From positions 5,165,235 through 5,229,234 of the forward strand of contig JABACO010000002.1 of NCBI GenBank assembly GCA_013339895.1: a stretch of DNA of 64,000 bases, in the 5' to 3' direction. Below are positions 54,421-64,000 of the stretch, in pieces; the stretch's first letter is position 1, and each line of letters begins with the position of its first letter. The DNA is from Ephydatia muelleri. Lineage: Eukaryota; Porifera; Demospongiae; Spongillida; Spongillidae. The position numbers were made by a program, and so were the translations under genes. The notes under the pieces were generated by a model. It had not been told where the DNA came from. It saw nothing but the letters and a program-made list of their open reading frames with translations, and did no database searches.

Positions 54421-54779
54421 GATGGTGGTGCTGTTCCAGGATAAGTGTGATCAGATGTTAAGAAACTGTACGAGCTTTTTTTTTCTTTTATGTAGCTGCA
54501 TGTGTAAAAATTTTTTTAGATGTGAATACAAAATATTTTACAACAGCTACGACGTACAGTACATGCATTATTACGCGTCCGCCTTTACTCGAATCTACGC
54601 GACACTACATGGGGGATGCTACGTCGTTCTAATCGACCCGTCGTCAATAATGACGACGCGGCGACGGACATTTGAGCCATTATTTCGCGTCTTTTACGCG
54701 ACTCTACAAAGTGCGCGACGCGTAGTGACGCAATCATTTGCATGCGTCCCGTCGCGCGTAAATTACGGGATTCTTTTAT

Positions 54780-55105
54780 GCTAATCATGCATGTATGTAC
54801 ATGTACATATGTACTACATGTATGAATTAGCACTTTTAATGGTTACTGTTTTGCTTTACAGTACATTGTACATGTACATGTACAGGTGCATGTATTAATT
54901 ATGGTATACATGTACATGTACATGTACTTTGCACAGGTACACATGCGCAGGTATATATGCACATGTTCACGTACATGTGCAGCCTTCATGTACACGTTTA
55001 TGTACATGTACGTGCAGACAAAGGTCAACCCACTCATATGCAGTGTGTACTTGCATGTACCCATATGCAATGTGTACATTTATATGCATGTACATGTACA
55101 TTTAC
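54780..55105. repeat. TACATGTA/CATGTACATG-rich tract
   Basis: Self-complementary 8-mers repeat every 10-30 bp. Open frames rich in Met/Tyr/His/Val are artefacts. Confidence 0.85.
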
Positions 55106-55122
55106 CCATATATATATATATA

Positions 55123-55930
55123 TGGGTCAGTTTCCGAGAAAATGAAAAGTGGCTCTATATATAAAAAGTTATGAAAATGCTTCACGTTTGAATCGCTACA
55201 GCTCCATAACGGTTTAAGCAATCAACTTTCTATTTCGAACACTTCGTGCCAAACTACTTTTCTCTACGAAAATGTATTTTGGTGTCTTACCCTTGCTCCT
55301 TGCCGACGTTACAGGGCACAGTACCCCGAGGGGTTCGAGATCCAGGTAGCTCCCTGCAGGAATGTCCAAATCACTTCAAAATCGATATGCACGTAAAGGA
55401 GTCCTGTCACTATTGATTTCTGCAGATCGTTGATTTTTACCTCTTCCGTTATGGAGATACAGCAATGCAAAGTAAGTCCACGTTTCCCGCTCGAATCGCG
55501 CCTTCTCAGTCCTTGAACCGCTTCCATTCTCCCGAGTGGGACTGAGAAAGGCGCGATTCGAGCGGGAAACGTGGACTTTACTTTGCATTGCTGTATCTCC
55601 ATAACGGAAGAGGTAAAAATCAACGATCTGCAGAAATCAATAGTGACAGGACTCCTTTACGTGCATATCGATTTTGAAGTGATTTGGACATTCCTGCAGG
55701 GAGCTACCTGGATTTTGAACCCCTCAGGGTACTGTGCCTTGTAACGTCGGCAAGGAGCAAGGGTAAGACACCAAAATCGATTCTCGTAGAGAGAAGTAGT
55801 GTGGCAAGAAGTGTTCGAAATAGGAAGTTGATAGCTTAAACTTTTACGGAGTTTTAGCGATTCAAACGTGAAGCATTTTTATAACTTTTTATATATATAG
55901 CCACTTTTCATTTTCTCGGAAACTGACCCA
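55123..55930. mobile_element. 808-bp fold-back element (two 390-bp arms)
   Basis: Arms 55123-55512 and 55539-55930 are reverse complements with about a few percent divergence, around a 26-bp loop. The outer end is TGGGTCAGTTTCCGAGAAAA, flanked by TA on both sides (55121-55122, 55931-55932). The element consists almost wholly of inverted repeat. Related half-copies at 41645-41965, 55980-56070 and 59758 on show it belongs to a family. It encodes no protein. Confidence 0.9.
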
Positions 55931-56484
55931 TATACATGGAACAGTTCACAACAAAATGTCGTGATCCAAATATTGTTATAAAAATCCTTTGCGTTTACAT
56001 CGTTATAACTTCTGAACGGTAAACGCTATTTACTTCCTATATTCTACACTTTCATTCTACACCATTTTGCATATTTCTCTATGGTAAAATACTTTTGGGG
56101 GTTTAATTTTTGCCATGGTGTGAGTAAAGAGGACCAATTCAATGGGAACAAACGTGAAGTATGTACATCATATGGGACATGTGGCTACATGCACTTGTAC
56201 TTATGTGTAGTCAAAGGAGGATCTACAGAGAACCAGTCATGTGGGAACTCCACATGCATGAAGAGTTGTCAAAGGAATACAGTTTCATTTACACAATGTG
56301 TGCACATGCATAAATAAGTAACCAAACTCGGTGGAACAACTGTGTGGAAGTAGCATAACGAACAAAGAGAAGTTTAGCAAGGTTATGCCAGATGGGAAAG
56401 GGTGATGTGAGTGCGTACGGGCTTAAAAACCTTCATACGTCATATGTTACATAGTTTTGTTCTTTGCCATGTGTATAACTGTGT

Positions 56485-56496
56485 GTGTGTGTTTGC

Positions 56497-56527
<31 letters not shown>

Positions 56528-56664
56528 TGTGTGTGTCTGTGATGAATATGGTGTACAGGCTACATGTATTTACATAATGTGTGCACAGGTGTGTATATTC
56601 ATGCACGTGTACACTTTGTAAAAACATTACGAGAAATAAGCACCCAAAGTCGTGTCTCTGTAAA

Positions 56665-56697
<33 letters not shown>

Positions 56698-56793
56698 CGC
56701 GCACAGGTGTGTACATTTATGCACATTTATGTTTTGTAAAAACAGTGTGAGAAATAAGAACCCAAAGTCACTGCAAGTTGTACAAGCCCAGTC

Positions 56794-56832
<39 letters not shown>

Positions 56833-56915
56833 ACACAGGTGTGTACATTCATGCACATGTATGATTTGTAAAAACAGTATGAGAAATAAGAACCCAAAGT
56901 CCTGTGTGTGTATGA

Positions 56916-56946
<31 letters not shown>

Positions 56947-57089
56947 CGTGCGCGCACAGGTGTGTGTGTTTGTGTGCGCACAGGTGTGTACATTTATGCA
57001 CATGTATGTACATTTATGCACATGTATGTTTTGTAAGAACAGTGTGAGATATAAGAGCCCAAAGTCACTGCAAGTGGTACAAGCCCGGT

Positions 57090-57151
<62 letters not shown>

Positions 57152-57480
57152 ATGTGCCTGTATGTGTGTGTGCATGTGTGTGTGCATGTGTGTGTGTGCA
57201 CAGACAGGTGTGTACATTCATGCACATGTACGATTTATGAAAACAGTGTGAGAAATAAGAACCCAAAAGTCATTGCAAGTTGTACAAGCCCAGTCTGTGC
57301 GTGTGTGTATGTGTGTATGTATGGTGTATACATTCATGCACATGTACATGTACACTTTGTAAAAACAGTATGAGAAATAAGAACCCAAAGTCACTGCAAG
57401 TGGTACGAGCCCAGTCTGTGTGTGTGTGTGTGTGTGCATGTGCCTGTATGTGTGTGTGTGCATGTGTGTGTGTGCACAGG
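56485..57480 (+). repeat. Composite minisatellite, about 120-170 bp units with (TG)n
   Basis: Six units each combine a GCACAGGTGTGTACATTCAT block, a TTTGTAAAAACAGTGTGAGA block, AAATAAGAACCCAAAGTC, CTGCAAGTTGTACAAGCCC and a variable (TG)n tail. The unit length varies only through the TG tail. The 269-codon open frame through it is a by-product of stop-poor TG repeats. Confidence 0.93.
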
Positions 57481-57499
57481 TGTAGGCTGGCCTTCTCCA

Positions 57500-58560
57500 A
57501 CCACAGCATAGGCTGGCCTCGCCCAACCCATGCTGGGGGTGAGTAGTGGGAGGGGCTGTGTGCTGGTTGGCAATGTCAAGGAGCTTAGTGCTTTGGCACC
57601 TGTTGACTGGTCGTGAAGCTACACAATACATGTACATGATGCAATATTCAAATGGTGAACACCTCTTTCTCGAGAATTAACAGCTTGTTTATAGTTTCCA
57701 CATGCATATACATGTATGCATTTTGCAGGTTTTGTTATCAGTGAGATATGTATATCGTCTATTAATTGCAGAGTCTGCATATGCACCATTATATCCAGCT
57801 GCATGCATGCAATGTGCCCTCTGTGCAAGCAGGCAGTGACTAAGCGGTATATATAATTATAAGGTGCATGATGTGCATAACCTTGGGTATGCTGTTTGTG
57901 CTGGTCATGTTTTAAAGTGTGCTACTTGTAGTGTTGTGTGGGTGTTGTGGTGTAAGAGAGGAGAGACTTAAAATGCATTGATGTCCTCTCGTTGTATTGG
58001 AATTTCTGGATATGTGAAGGATACCCGATCGCGATACTTTGCTACAGCTATGGCATATCACACGAAGGATAGGAAAATGGTATGTCTACGCTGTTAAATG
58101 GTGGGACTACAAGTGCAGTCCTTATATAGCTTGAACATAGGAAGTCCTTGTTGAGGTCATGTTGTATGATAATATTTCAGGGCGTTGTCCAATGTGTGCG
58201 CAAACAGCCGTGGTGTGAGTTCCTTTGTGGTAGCTATAACTGCATGTATTCAAAGAGTAATTGTTTAATGAAACACGCAATTAAAAACTTATCGACCAAT
58301 GAATAATTGATTAAGCATAACGTGCGATTTAGCCGTATAGACAATATGGACTTAAGGATATAATCGCTGCAGCACTTTTCACACTTCCTCTTGGTTCTGC
58401 ATTGGTAATTTCGAGTGCGGTATTTAGCGCACACCGTTGTCACTACTTTGGAACTTTGTCATTATCACACGGCGCCAGATATATTAGTATTTATATCAAT
58501 AACCGGCATAGAGACCTCGGCTGCGTAGATGAGCTAATTGAATTGCCGGTGTCCACAAAA
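57500..58560. other. No gene; upstream flank of the methyltransferase gene
   Basis: AT-rich sequence with no coding signal recognised. The promoter of the gene at 58565 must lie here, but no TATA box or conserved element was identified. Confidence 0.5.
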
Positions 58561-58564
58561 ATAA

Positions 58565-59381
58565 ATGGCAGCAAACAGCAGTGAGTGAGAGAACAGTAGC
58601 TCGTTTACCTATTTCTCCCCTCTTCCCGCTCCCAACCCATTCAGGCTTCACATCGGAGCACTACCGCGAGACGACCGATACGTATAACGAAGCTTACAGC
58701 GAAACGTACAAAGAGATGGTGAAGATCGTGCTACGCAAGATTCCGTTCGACGAAAATGACTTCGTTGTGGACATCGGAGGCGGGACCGGATCCCTCACGC
58801 AAGCTATCTACAGGGAGGCTCGGTTAAGGAATAACATCTTGTGCGTGGATTCCTGCGAGTCCATGCTTGCATTGGCGTTCCAAAAAAATGGTGTTACTCC
58901 TCTGCAAAGCACAGCAGAAGAGTTCTTCGACCACAAAGAAAACTATACTTTCGACAAAGCACTAATCCTTTGTAGTATTCATCACTTTTCCAATCCTACC
59001 GCAATATTCAACAAGTGGGCCGAGTGGCTGCGCCCGGGTTCGGTTTGTTTCATTCTAACGAGACCCCCGACGACTACTCTGCCCTTCTTTAGGAAGGCTG
59101 CAACGCTCTTTAAGAAGTCGACTGCGGATGTCCCAGCGATGGTTGACTGCTTAAGGCACCATGGTCTTAAGGTCGAGGTGTCAGAAGAAAGAATGGTGCT
59201 AAATATGAGCAAACACCGTTGGTACGCCATGCTCAGGATGAGGTACATGAGTCACTTGCACTGCCTTAGCGACCAGGACATTGAAGAAGGCATTGCGGAG
59301 TTGGAGAGGAAGAGATTCTTCGATAAACTAAACATCACAGTTGTTGACAATATTACTGCCATCACGGTGATAAGGCAGTGA
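58565..59381 (+). CDS. Class I SAM-dependent methyltransferase (two exons, 250 aa)
   Basis: Cytosolic or nuclear enzyme that transfers methyl from SAM; substrate unknown. Exon 1 is 58565-58580 (ATGGCAGCAAACAGC + A), intron 58581-58644 (GTGAGT...TTCAG, 64 bp), exon 2 58645-59381. The spliced start MAANSSFTSEHYRE keeps the frame and avoids the unlikely in-intron reading. Motif I is VVDIGGGTG (res. 46-54), motif II ends in LCVDSCESM (acidic D74), and ALILCSIHHF fits motif IV with following GSVCFILTRP (motif V). The 240-250 aa size is normal for Methyltransf_11/25 proteins. Small-molecule methylation is more likely than DNA or histone, but that is inference. A 30-bp stretch of exon 2 recurs inverted at 59862-59893. 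Confidence 0.9.
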
Positions 59382-59757
59382 ACTGGATCGTAGTAGAAGT
59401 CCCCGCTAGGTACTTGTACAAAGAAATGTGAAGCATAGATAATGATTACAATGCGACACAACACAAGCTAGTGGAGCGGACTTCTTCGTAGAGTGACGAG
59501 CACACCCAAAAGATCTAGAAAGCTGTCTATTCTTTAGTACAGTGTTATGTGAATATTGCACGTGTTATCGGAACGTATACAGCGGTACACTCAACGTATA
59601 TTCATGTAGGTATACTTAATAATTAGTAACCCTTTGAAGGAGAAACTTTTGACCGACAGTAGTTTGTAATTGTGCATGCCTAAAATACCTTGCAGCTCAC
59701 CACGAGAAATACCAATAGATTAGATGTACATGTAGGGTCGTCTCCGTGAAAGTATGC

Positions 59758-59862
59758 AATATGGGATCGTTTTCGCGAAAAGGGACCTAACTCAAAATGA
59801 GTTTGGTCACAAAGCTTTTGCATTTGCAACAACGGATTTCTGTCTTCAAATTAATATTAAAG
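59758..59862 (+). repeat. Fragment of the fold-back family
   Basis: TATGGGATCGTTTTCGCGAA and AAGGGACCTAACTCAAAATG match the start of the copy at 41659 and, more distantly, the arms at 55123. Confidence 0.5.
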
Positions 59863-59893
59863 AATTCTTCTGCTGTGCTTTGCAGAGGAGTAA
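59862..59893 (-). pseudogene. Inverted short copy of the methyltransferase exon
   Basis: The minus strand reads GITPLQSTAEEFF, against GVTPLQSTAEEFF in the gene at about 58891-58929. The DNA match is about 32 bp with roughly three mismatches. It joins directly to the 27-bp minisatellite. It may be a micro-duplication or the relic of a second, inverted gene copy. Confidence 0.7.
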
Positions 59894-60062
59894 TGCCACA
59901 AGCTCCTCCATTACCTCCGCTGCCACGAGCTCCTCCATCACCTCTGCTGCCACGAGCTCCTCCATCACCTCTGCTGCCACGAGCTCCTCCATCACCTCCG
60001 CTGCCACGAGCTCCTCCTCCACCTCTGCTGCCACGAGCTCCTCCTCCCCCACCCCTACCCAT
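59893..60062. repeat. 27-bp minisatellite, CTGCCACGAGCTCCTCCATC
   Basis: Six copies of CTGCCACGAGCTCCTCCATC plus ACCTCTG. The period is a multiple of three, so every frame is open (Gly-rich GGARGSRGD on the minus strand, Ser/Thr-rich on the plus strand). No start, splice or partner exon supports coding. Confidence 0.93.
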
Positions 60063-60069
60063 TCATAGA

Positions 60070-60590
60070 TCATATACATGTGACGGTAATGTCAACATTA
60101 AAAAAACAAACATGTATCAGTACAATACATTAAATCTACACAAAACAGAATGCTTTCTAATAGTTGATCTTGTCTTTAGCGCTTTTTATTATCAATCCCA
60201 GTCCAGTATGTGTTCTATAGCTCCTCCAGTCAAATCTAGCCTCATCCCTCACCATCCATAGACATCTGTACAATTGAAAACTCATGTAAAAGATTTGATT
60301 GTGTTTAAACACAGGCACAATATAAGTATTTTTTACAGCATACATTACAGGTTTTATTAATTTTTGCTTTCATCTTATAAGCAGTAGAATCTACAACATA
60401 ATTAATCACTTTTGCTGTTACGTAATGATTTATTAACTTCCATCCATGGCGTCCTTTGTACAAATTATACGGCGCTGGTGTGGGTGGTGCTGATATGTGG
60501 GAGGAGCGTGGCGATTTATAAATGCACCGCAATATGCCCTTGTTTTCAAAACTTTTGATAATTTAATTTTATCGCCATCTGAATAGACGA
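60070..60590. other. No recognised feature
   Basis: AT-rich sequence; no coding or repeat signal recognised. Confidence 0.5.
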
Positions 60591-60596
60591 ATGTGC

Positions 60597-61408
60597 CAAG
60601 GATTATTAACATTACATGGATTGGAAACCCGCGTTGAAATCACGTATAAAATTTTGTCACCATCCTCGTTTCGCCTCGTACCCCGACCAAGTGACAAAAC
60701 TTAGGCTTCTTTAGCCTTTTAAGAGGTTTGTAGCTGCTGTATTAAGCTTTTTTGTGTTTGTTATGTACAGATATGTAACACTTCTGTCATTTGTATTGTT
60801 TTGACCTTGTTTGTTTCTGTCAAAATCATTATTCGGCACGTGGCGGCTCTGTGCGCCGGCTTGTTTCCGTACAAATGGGTCAATTTTTATCGCAACAACT
60901 TTGTCATGTAGCCCATGGAGGTTTATAGGTCAAGTTCTTCTCTCAAGTCTTAGAGACATTGCGTTTGGCAGATAATAATGAATTCGTCTCGACAAAGTGC
61001 TAGTTTTGTGGGCTGGCTGGTTCGGTCCTGTAAGGGATGTTGGTGTAACTAAGTGATCCATCACATCCCCCATAGTTTTTTGTAGGTCGGGATTATAAAT
61101 TTGTAGGGCAGTAACCTTTTTGTGGTGGTATATCGCATCGCAAGTGTATGCGTATTTCTTTATCTTTAACGGGCACTTTAAATAACACTTAATAATTACA
61201 TGGAAGCACTATGAGAGATAGTGCTTCCATGCCCAAACTCAGACAAAACTCTGGCGTTAGTGGCGTACACTCCCGTGCGCCTCTGTCTTCACCGTTCGTC
61301 TCATCTAGCTCTGAAGCAGCCATGGCAATCATGAATAATTCATGCGAAACGAGGATCGCGACACAAATTTTTGCGGGTTTCCAATCCCTGTAATGTTAAT
61401 AATCCTTG
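60597..61408. mobile_element. 812-bp MITE, TIR CAAGGATTATTAACATTACA
   Basis: Inverted ends 60597-60675 and 61336-61408 share CAAGGATTATTAACATTACA, GGATTGGAAACCCGC and ATCCTCGTTTCG. Flanks AATGTGC at 60590-60596 and 61409-61415 form a 7-8 bp duplication. That size and the CA start suggest hAT, though the core GGATTGGAAAC also occurs in the TA-targeting MITE at 39697. Inside, the minus strand at 61323 opens MAASELDETNGEDRGARE over about 40 codons, resembling a captured first exon. A 31-bp perfect palindrome CATGGAAGCACTATG... is at 61199-61231. Confidence 0.8.
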
Positions 61409-61429
61409 AATGTGCGAACGCGTAAAGTA

Positions 61430-63300
61430 TCTACGGTACCAGTTTCTTAATGACTGCGTAAGTTATGTGGCATTATCTAGCGGTCCGTTAAGGTTGCTAA
61501 ATCCGCATTGCACTCAATATGAGCAATGCGTGCGTGGGAGCGCACACCACACGCCCTCGCAAAAACACACATTCACACATACATGTACTCCCAGACCATT
61601 AGAAAGAATTTCTTTAACTGATGCTGTTGTGATATCATGGTATTGCAGTATTTCAACTCATTTCCCCGCACGTGGGTACATCTGTACACAATTTCACCAC
61701 CCTGTAGATGTGGTCTACTATACAAAAGCGTGAGGGCTTAATCTAATTGAGCAAGAAACAGTGCCCTGTAGGTGTGGTCTACTATCAAGAGTGTAAGGGG
61801 TTAAAAGCAACATTAGCCAACAAAAAGTGCCCGTAGGTGTGGGTCTACTATGCAAGTGTGAGGGGTTAACTGATTAACACCGAGAGACGTATATCTGTGT
61901 TTACCATCACCAAAGAATAACAGAAGTTATTCATGTTCACGGCTTCAGTTTATATTGTTGAAACTCTCCTTCCTGCTATCTACCATTCCTCTGCTGCCTC
62001 ATTAAGTTGATATTAGACAACTCTCCTTTAAAATATTCCGGCATTAATCGGTTAAGCAACTTGAGCGACAAACAGTGTGTTGTCTGCACTTATGGTCTCA
62101 TATCTCTCTCTCCCTCCCTCCCTCCCTCCCTCCCTCCCTCCCTCCCTCCCTCCCTCCCTCCTCCCTCCCTCCCTCCCTCCCTCCCTCCCTCCCTCCCTCC
62201 CTCCCTCCTCTCTACCTCTCTCTGTCTCTCTCAACTCTTTCTCCCTCCCTTTTTCTCTTCTCTTTTCCAAAGAGGGAGAGAAAGAGGAAGGGATACTAGA
62301 GTGTGAGGGGTTAAGCGTGAAAGCGTTCTCTGTATGTGTAGTCTACTAGACAAGAGTGTGAGGGGTTAAGCAACTTGAGCGATAAACAGTGATCTGTAGG
62401 TGTGGTCTACTATCAAGAGTGTGAGGGGCTAAGCAACATCAGCCAACAAAAAGTGCCTGTAGGTGTGGTCAACTATGCAATTGTGAGGGGTTAACTGATT
62501 AACGCCAAGAGACGCCTATCTGTGTCAAATATGTGTTTACTATTACCAAAGAATTCCTTTAAACATTATACCAATTAGACGTTATTCATGTTCACAGCAT
62601 CATCTAATATTGTTAAACCTCCCTTCCTGCTACCTAACATTCCTCTGCTGCCTCATTTAGTTGATTTTGGACAACTCTACTTAAGCAAAATATATTCTGC
62701 ATTAATCGGTTAAGCAACTTGAGCAACAAACAGTGCCCTGTGGGTGTGGTCTACTATACTAGAGTGTGAGGGGTTAAGCAACTTGTGCGAGAAACAGTGC
62801 CATGTAGGTCTGGTCTACTATACAAGAGTGTGAGGGGCTTGAACGAGAAACAGCTCAGTGCCCCGTAGGTGTGCTCTACTATCAAGAGTGTGTTGAGCAA
62901 TTTAACAATGATTAATAAATTGGCAATTGAATGGGCGCGTCCTTGTTAGTGTAAATTATTCAGTGCTGTGTGCGTGTGTGTGGGAGGAGCTTGTCATTCT
63001 AAATGCTCGTAATGGGCCCTTGATATTTACATTTGAATATTTCTTTTCATTGGCCGACTGATCTGAATACACAAATGAGCATGTACCTACCTGTTTCTAA
63101 ACGACTGCGTAAGTTGCCGCTTGGCATTAGATAGCGGTCCGTTGCTACATCTTAATATCGTATCGTATGCTCATTGCGTGCACGGAAGCACGCATACTCA
63201 CATCAGCTCGTTCGCACACACATTCACACATACTCCAGCTCTATTGTGTTTACTAGTAGGAAGAATCTCTTTAGCTATACCTGGCCTGAATGATAATCCA
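61430..63300 (+). repeat. Nested tandem duplication with a 65-bp GTGAGGGGTTAA unit
   Basis: About ten copies of GTGTGAGGGGTTAAGCAACT, GCGACAAACAGTG and TAGGTGTGGTCTACTATA are spread over 61720-62900. A larger unit of about 620 bp repeats at 61868 and 62494 (both ACTGATTAACNCC to ATTAATCGGTTAAGCAACTT). The sequence at 61440-61640 recurs at 63095-63290 (CGACTGCGTAAGTT...AGCGGTCCGTT). No coding content was recognised. Confidence 0.85.
62108..62216. repeat. (CCCT)n microsatellite
   Basis: TCCC tetranucleotide tract with two CTCC slips, inside the tandem duplication. Confidence 0.97.
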
Positions 63301-63345
63301 GATGCTGTAATGAACATAATGAGGTTATGTAATAGTTGGGCGTAG

Positions 63346-63475
63346 CCCGACCTTCGCGTTTTGGCGGAAGGTCGGGTATGAAGCCTATACCCGGTGTTGT
63401 GGTACAGTTTATCCCGGGATATTTTATCCGCCCGGATAATTCACGCTAGGATATTTTATCCGGCCGGATATTACG
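63346..63475. repeat. Palindrome cluster: CCCGACCTTC hairpin and ATCCGGCCGGAT repeats
   Basis: CCCGACCTTC...GAAGGTCGGG (63347-63376) forms a 10-bp stem. GGATATTTTATCCG and CCGGATAA/TTATCCG units follow in alternating orientation. It lies at the 3' edge of the OTU relic. Confidence 0.8.
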
Positions 63476-63960
63476 TCGTAGTACGTAAATTGTTGTACTC
63501 AGCATATACACAGCTGCAATAATTTCCATTTCTGTTGCCCATACATTCATCGACTGCATCCTCGTTCGCTTGAGGTATTGTTCCATTGTTTCGTTTGGGT
63601 CCAGTATGCATGCAAGTTCAGGAATTGTAGAATTGTGTACCATATAAGATGTTACAAGTAGACAAACTTCCTCATGCATGGTAATCTTGCAACCCTGTTA
63701 GAACTTGTGATAGGCTTCGAAAAAAAGTTTCCATTTCCTTTTATTCTGACTGTTGCCAAAGGAGCCTGTGATATTCCAATCCTTACTGAATCTTTAGATT
63801 TGATGTAGTTGCTGCGAATAAATGATAATCCAAGTAACCGACATTTCTTTTGTTGCTATTCACTACCAGTAGGTAGATATAGTATTGAATCACCCACCAC
63901 TATCTGTAGTGAATTTCCATCAGTATTCAATGAGAGCAACTTTTTAACTATAACGCTATC
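63446..63960 (-). pseudogene. OTU-like cysteine protease, second copy, active site lost
   Basis: Related to 3788-4294. On the minus strand, KKCRLLGLSFIRS leads to KGNGNFFSKPI at about 63740-63715, where the first copy has LGDGNCFFWAL: the catalytic Cys is Phe and the Asp is Asn. A frameshift follows. The frame from 63679 then gives MEQYLKRTRMQSMNVWATEM and EIIAAVYMLSTTIYV, before the sequence breaks at the palindrome cluster. The His box is absent. It is dead; sequence further upstream continues past the end of the window. Confidence 0.65.
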
Positions 63961-64000
63961 ATCAAAACATCAGTCTCTGGTATTGTATATCCAATGAAAA

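Noticed and set aside
58581-58644. Methyltransferase start with an MSERTVARLPISPLF N-terminus
   Set aside because: That frame begins with GTG and runs through a clean GTGAGT...TTCAG intron; the spliced ATG at 58565 is better supported.
59787-60079. Gly/Arg-rich or Glu/Val-rich minus-strand repeat protein
   Set aside because: 27-bp minisatellite open in every frame; only the 13 residues next to it match a real gene, and those are an inverted scrap.

Overview
The window looks like a metazoan (most likely marine invertebrate) nuclear genome, non-coding and transposon-rich. Genes are split by short spliceosomal GT-AG introns (56-65 bp for the shortest), there are many (TG)n/(CA)n microsatellites, minisatellites and mononucleotide runs, and the mobile elements are piggyBac, hAT/ZMYM1-like, CACTA-like, tyrosine-recombinase and RecQ-carrying. 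I cannot fix the phylum; a sponge or similar early-branching animal would fit the gene style and transposon set, but that is inference only. No rRNA, canonical tRNA, CRISPR array or bacterial-style operon was seen.

Only two host genes read through cleanly. One is a 13-exon gene at 23565-26456 (+) for a membrane-bound O-acyltransferase of the MBOAT1/2 lysophospholipid acyltransferase group (476 aa, all exon phases consistent). The other is a two-exon SAM-dependent methyltransferase at 58565-59381 (+, 250 aa). Weaker host-like material is a fibronectin-III exon group at 35727-36593 (-), a set of coiled-coil exons at 46636-47930 (+), and small BEN-like exons at 52440-54400 (+).

The rest is layered mobile DNA. 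At 8165-18192 a DIRS/tyrosine-recombinase-type element (minus strand: SAP domain, gag-like region, core-binding domain) is split by a 9 kb insertion (8378-17352) that has an ACAGGGAAAAA terminal repeat and a perfect 5-bp target duplication. Inside that insertion is a 19-copy, 151-bp satellite, and inside the satellite an intact piggyBac element (12960-16119) with TTAA duplication and a full 630-aa transposase. At 37751-39584 lies a complete transposon with identical 99-bp terminal inverted repeats and a 9-bp target duplication. It carries an internally deleted RecQ-type helicase and, convergently, a spliced zinc-finger gene. Further bounded elements are a PHD-finger element (21256-22082), a MITE with a TA site (39697-40090), a non-autonomous hAT (50835-51896), an 808-bp fold-back element (55123-55930) and a MITE (60597-61408).

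Two copies of a 1.8 kb segment (867-2683 and 43134-44963) each carry a decayed tyrosine-recombinase C-terminus and a tRNA-like SINE head. Two decayed OTU-protease ORFs (3788-4294 and 63446-63960) sit close to clusters of short palindromes. Large tracts (5530-6690, 18200-19140, 26720-27800, 30980-35270, 41970-43130, 47930-49030, 57500-58560) hold nothing I can recognise.
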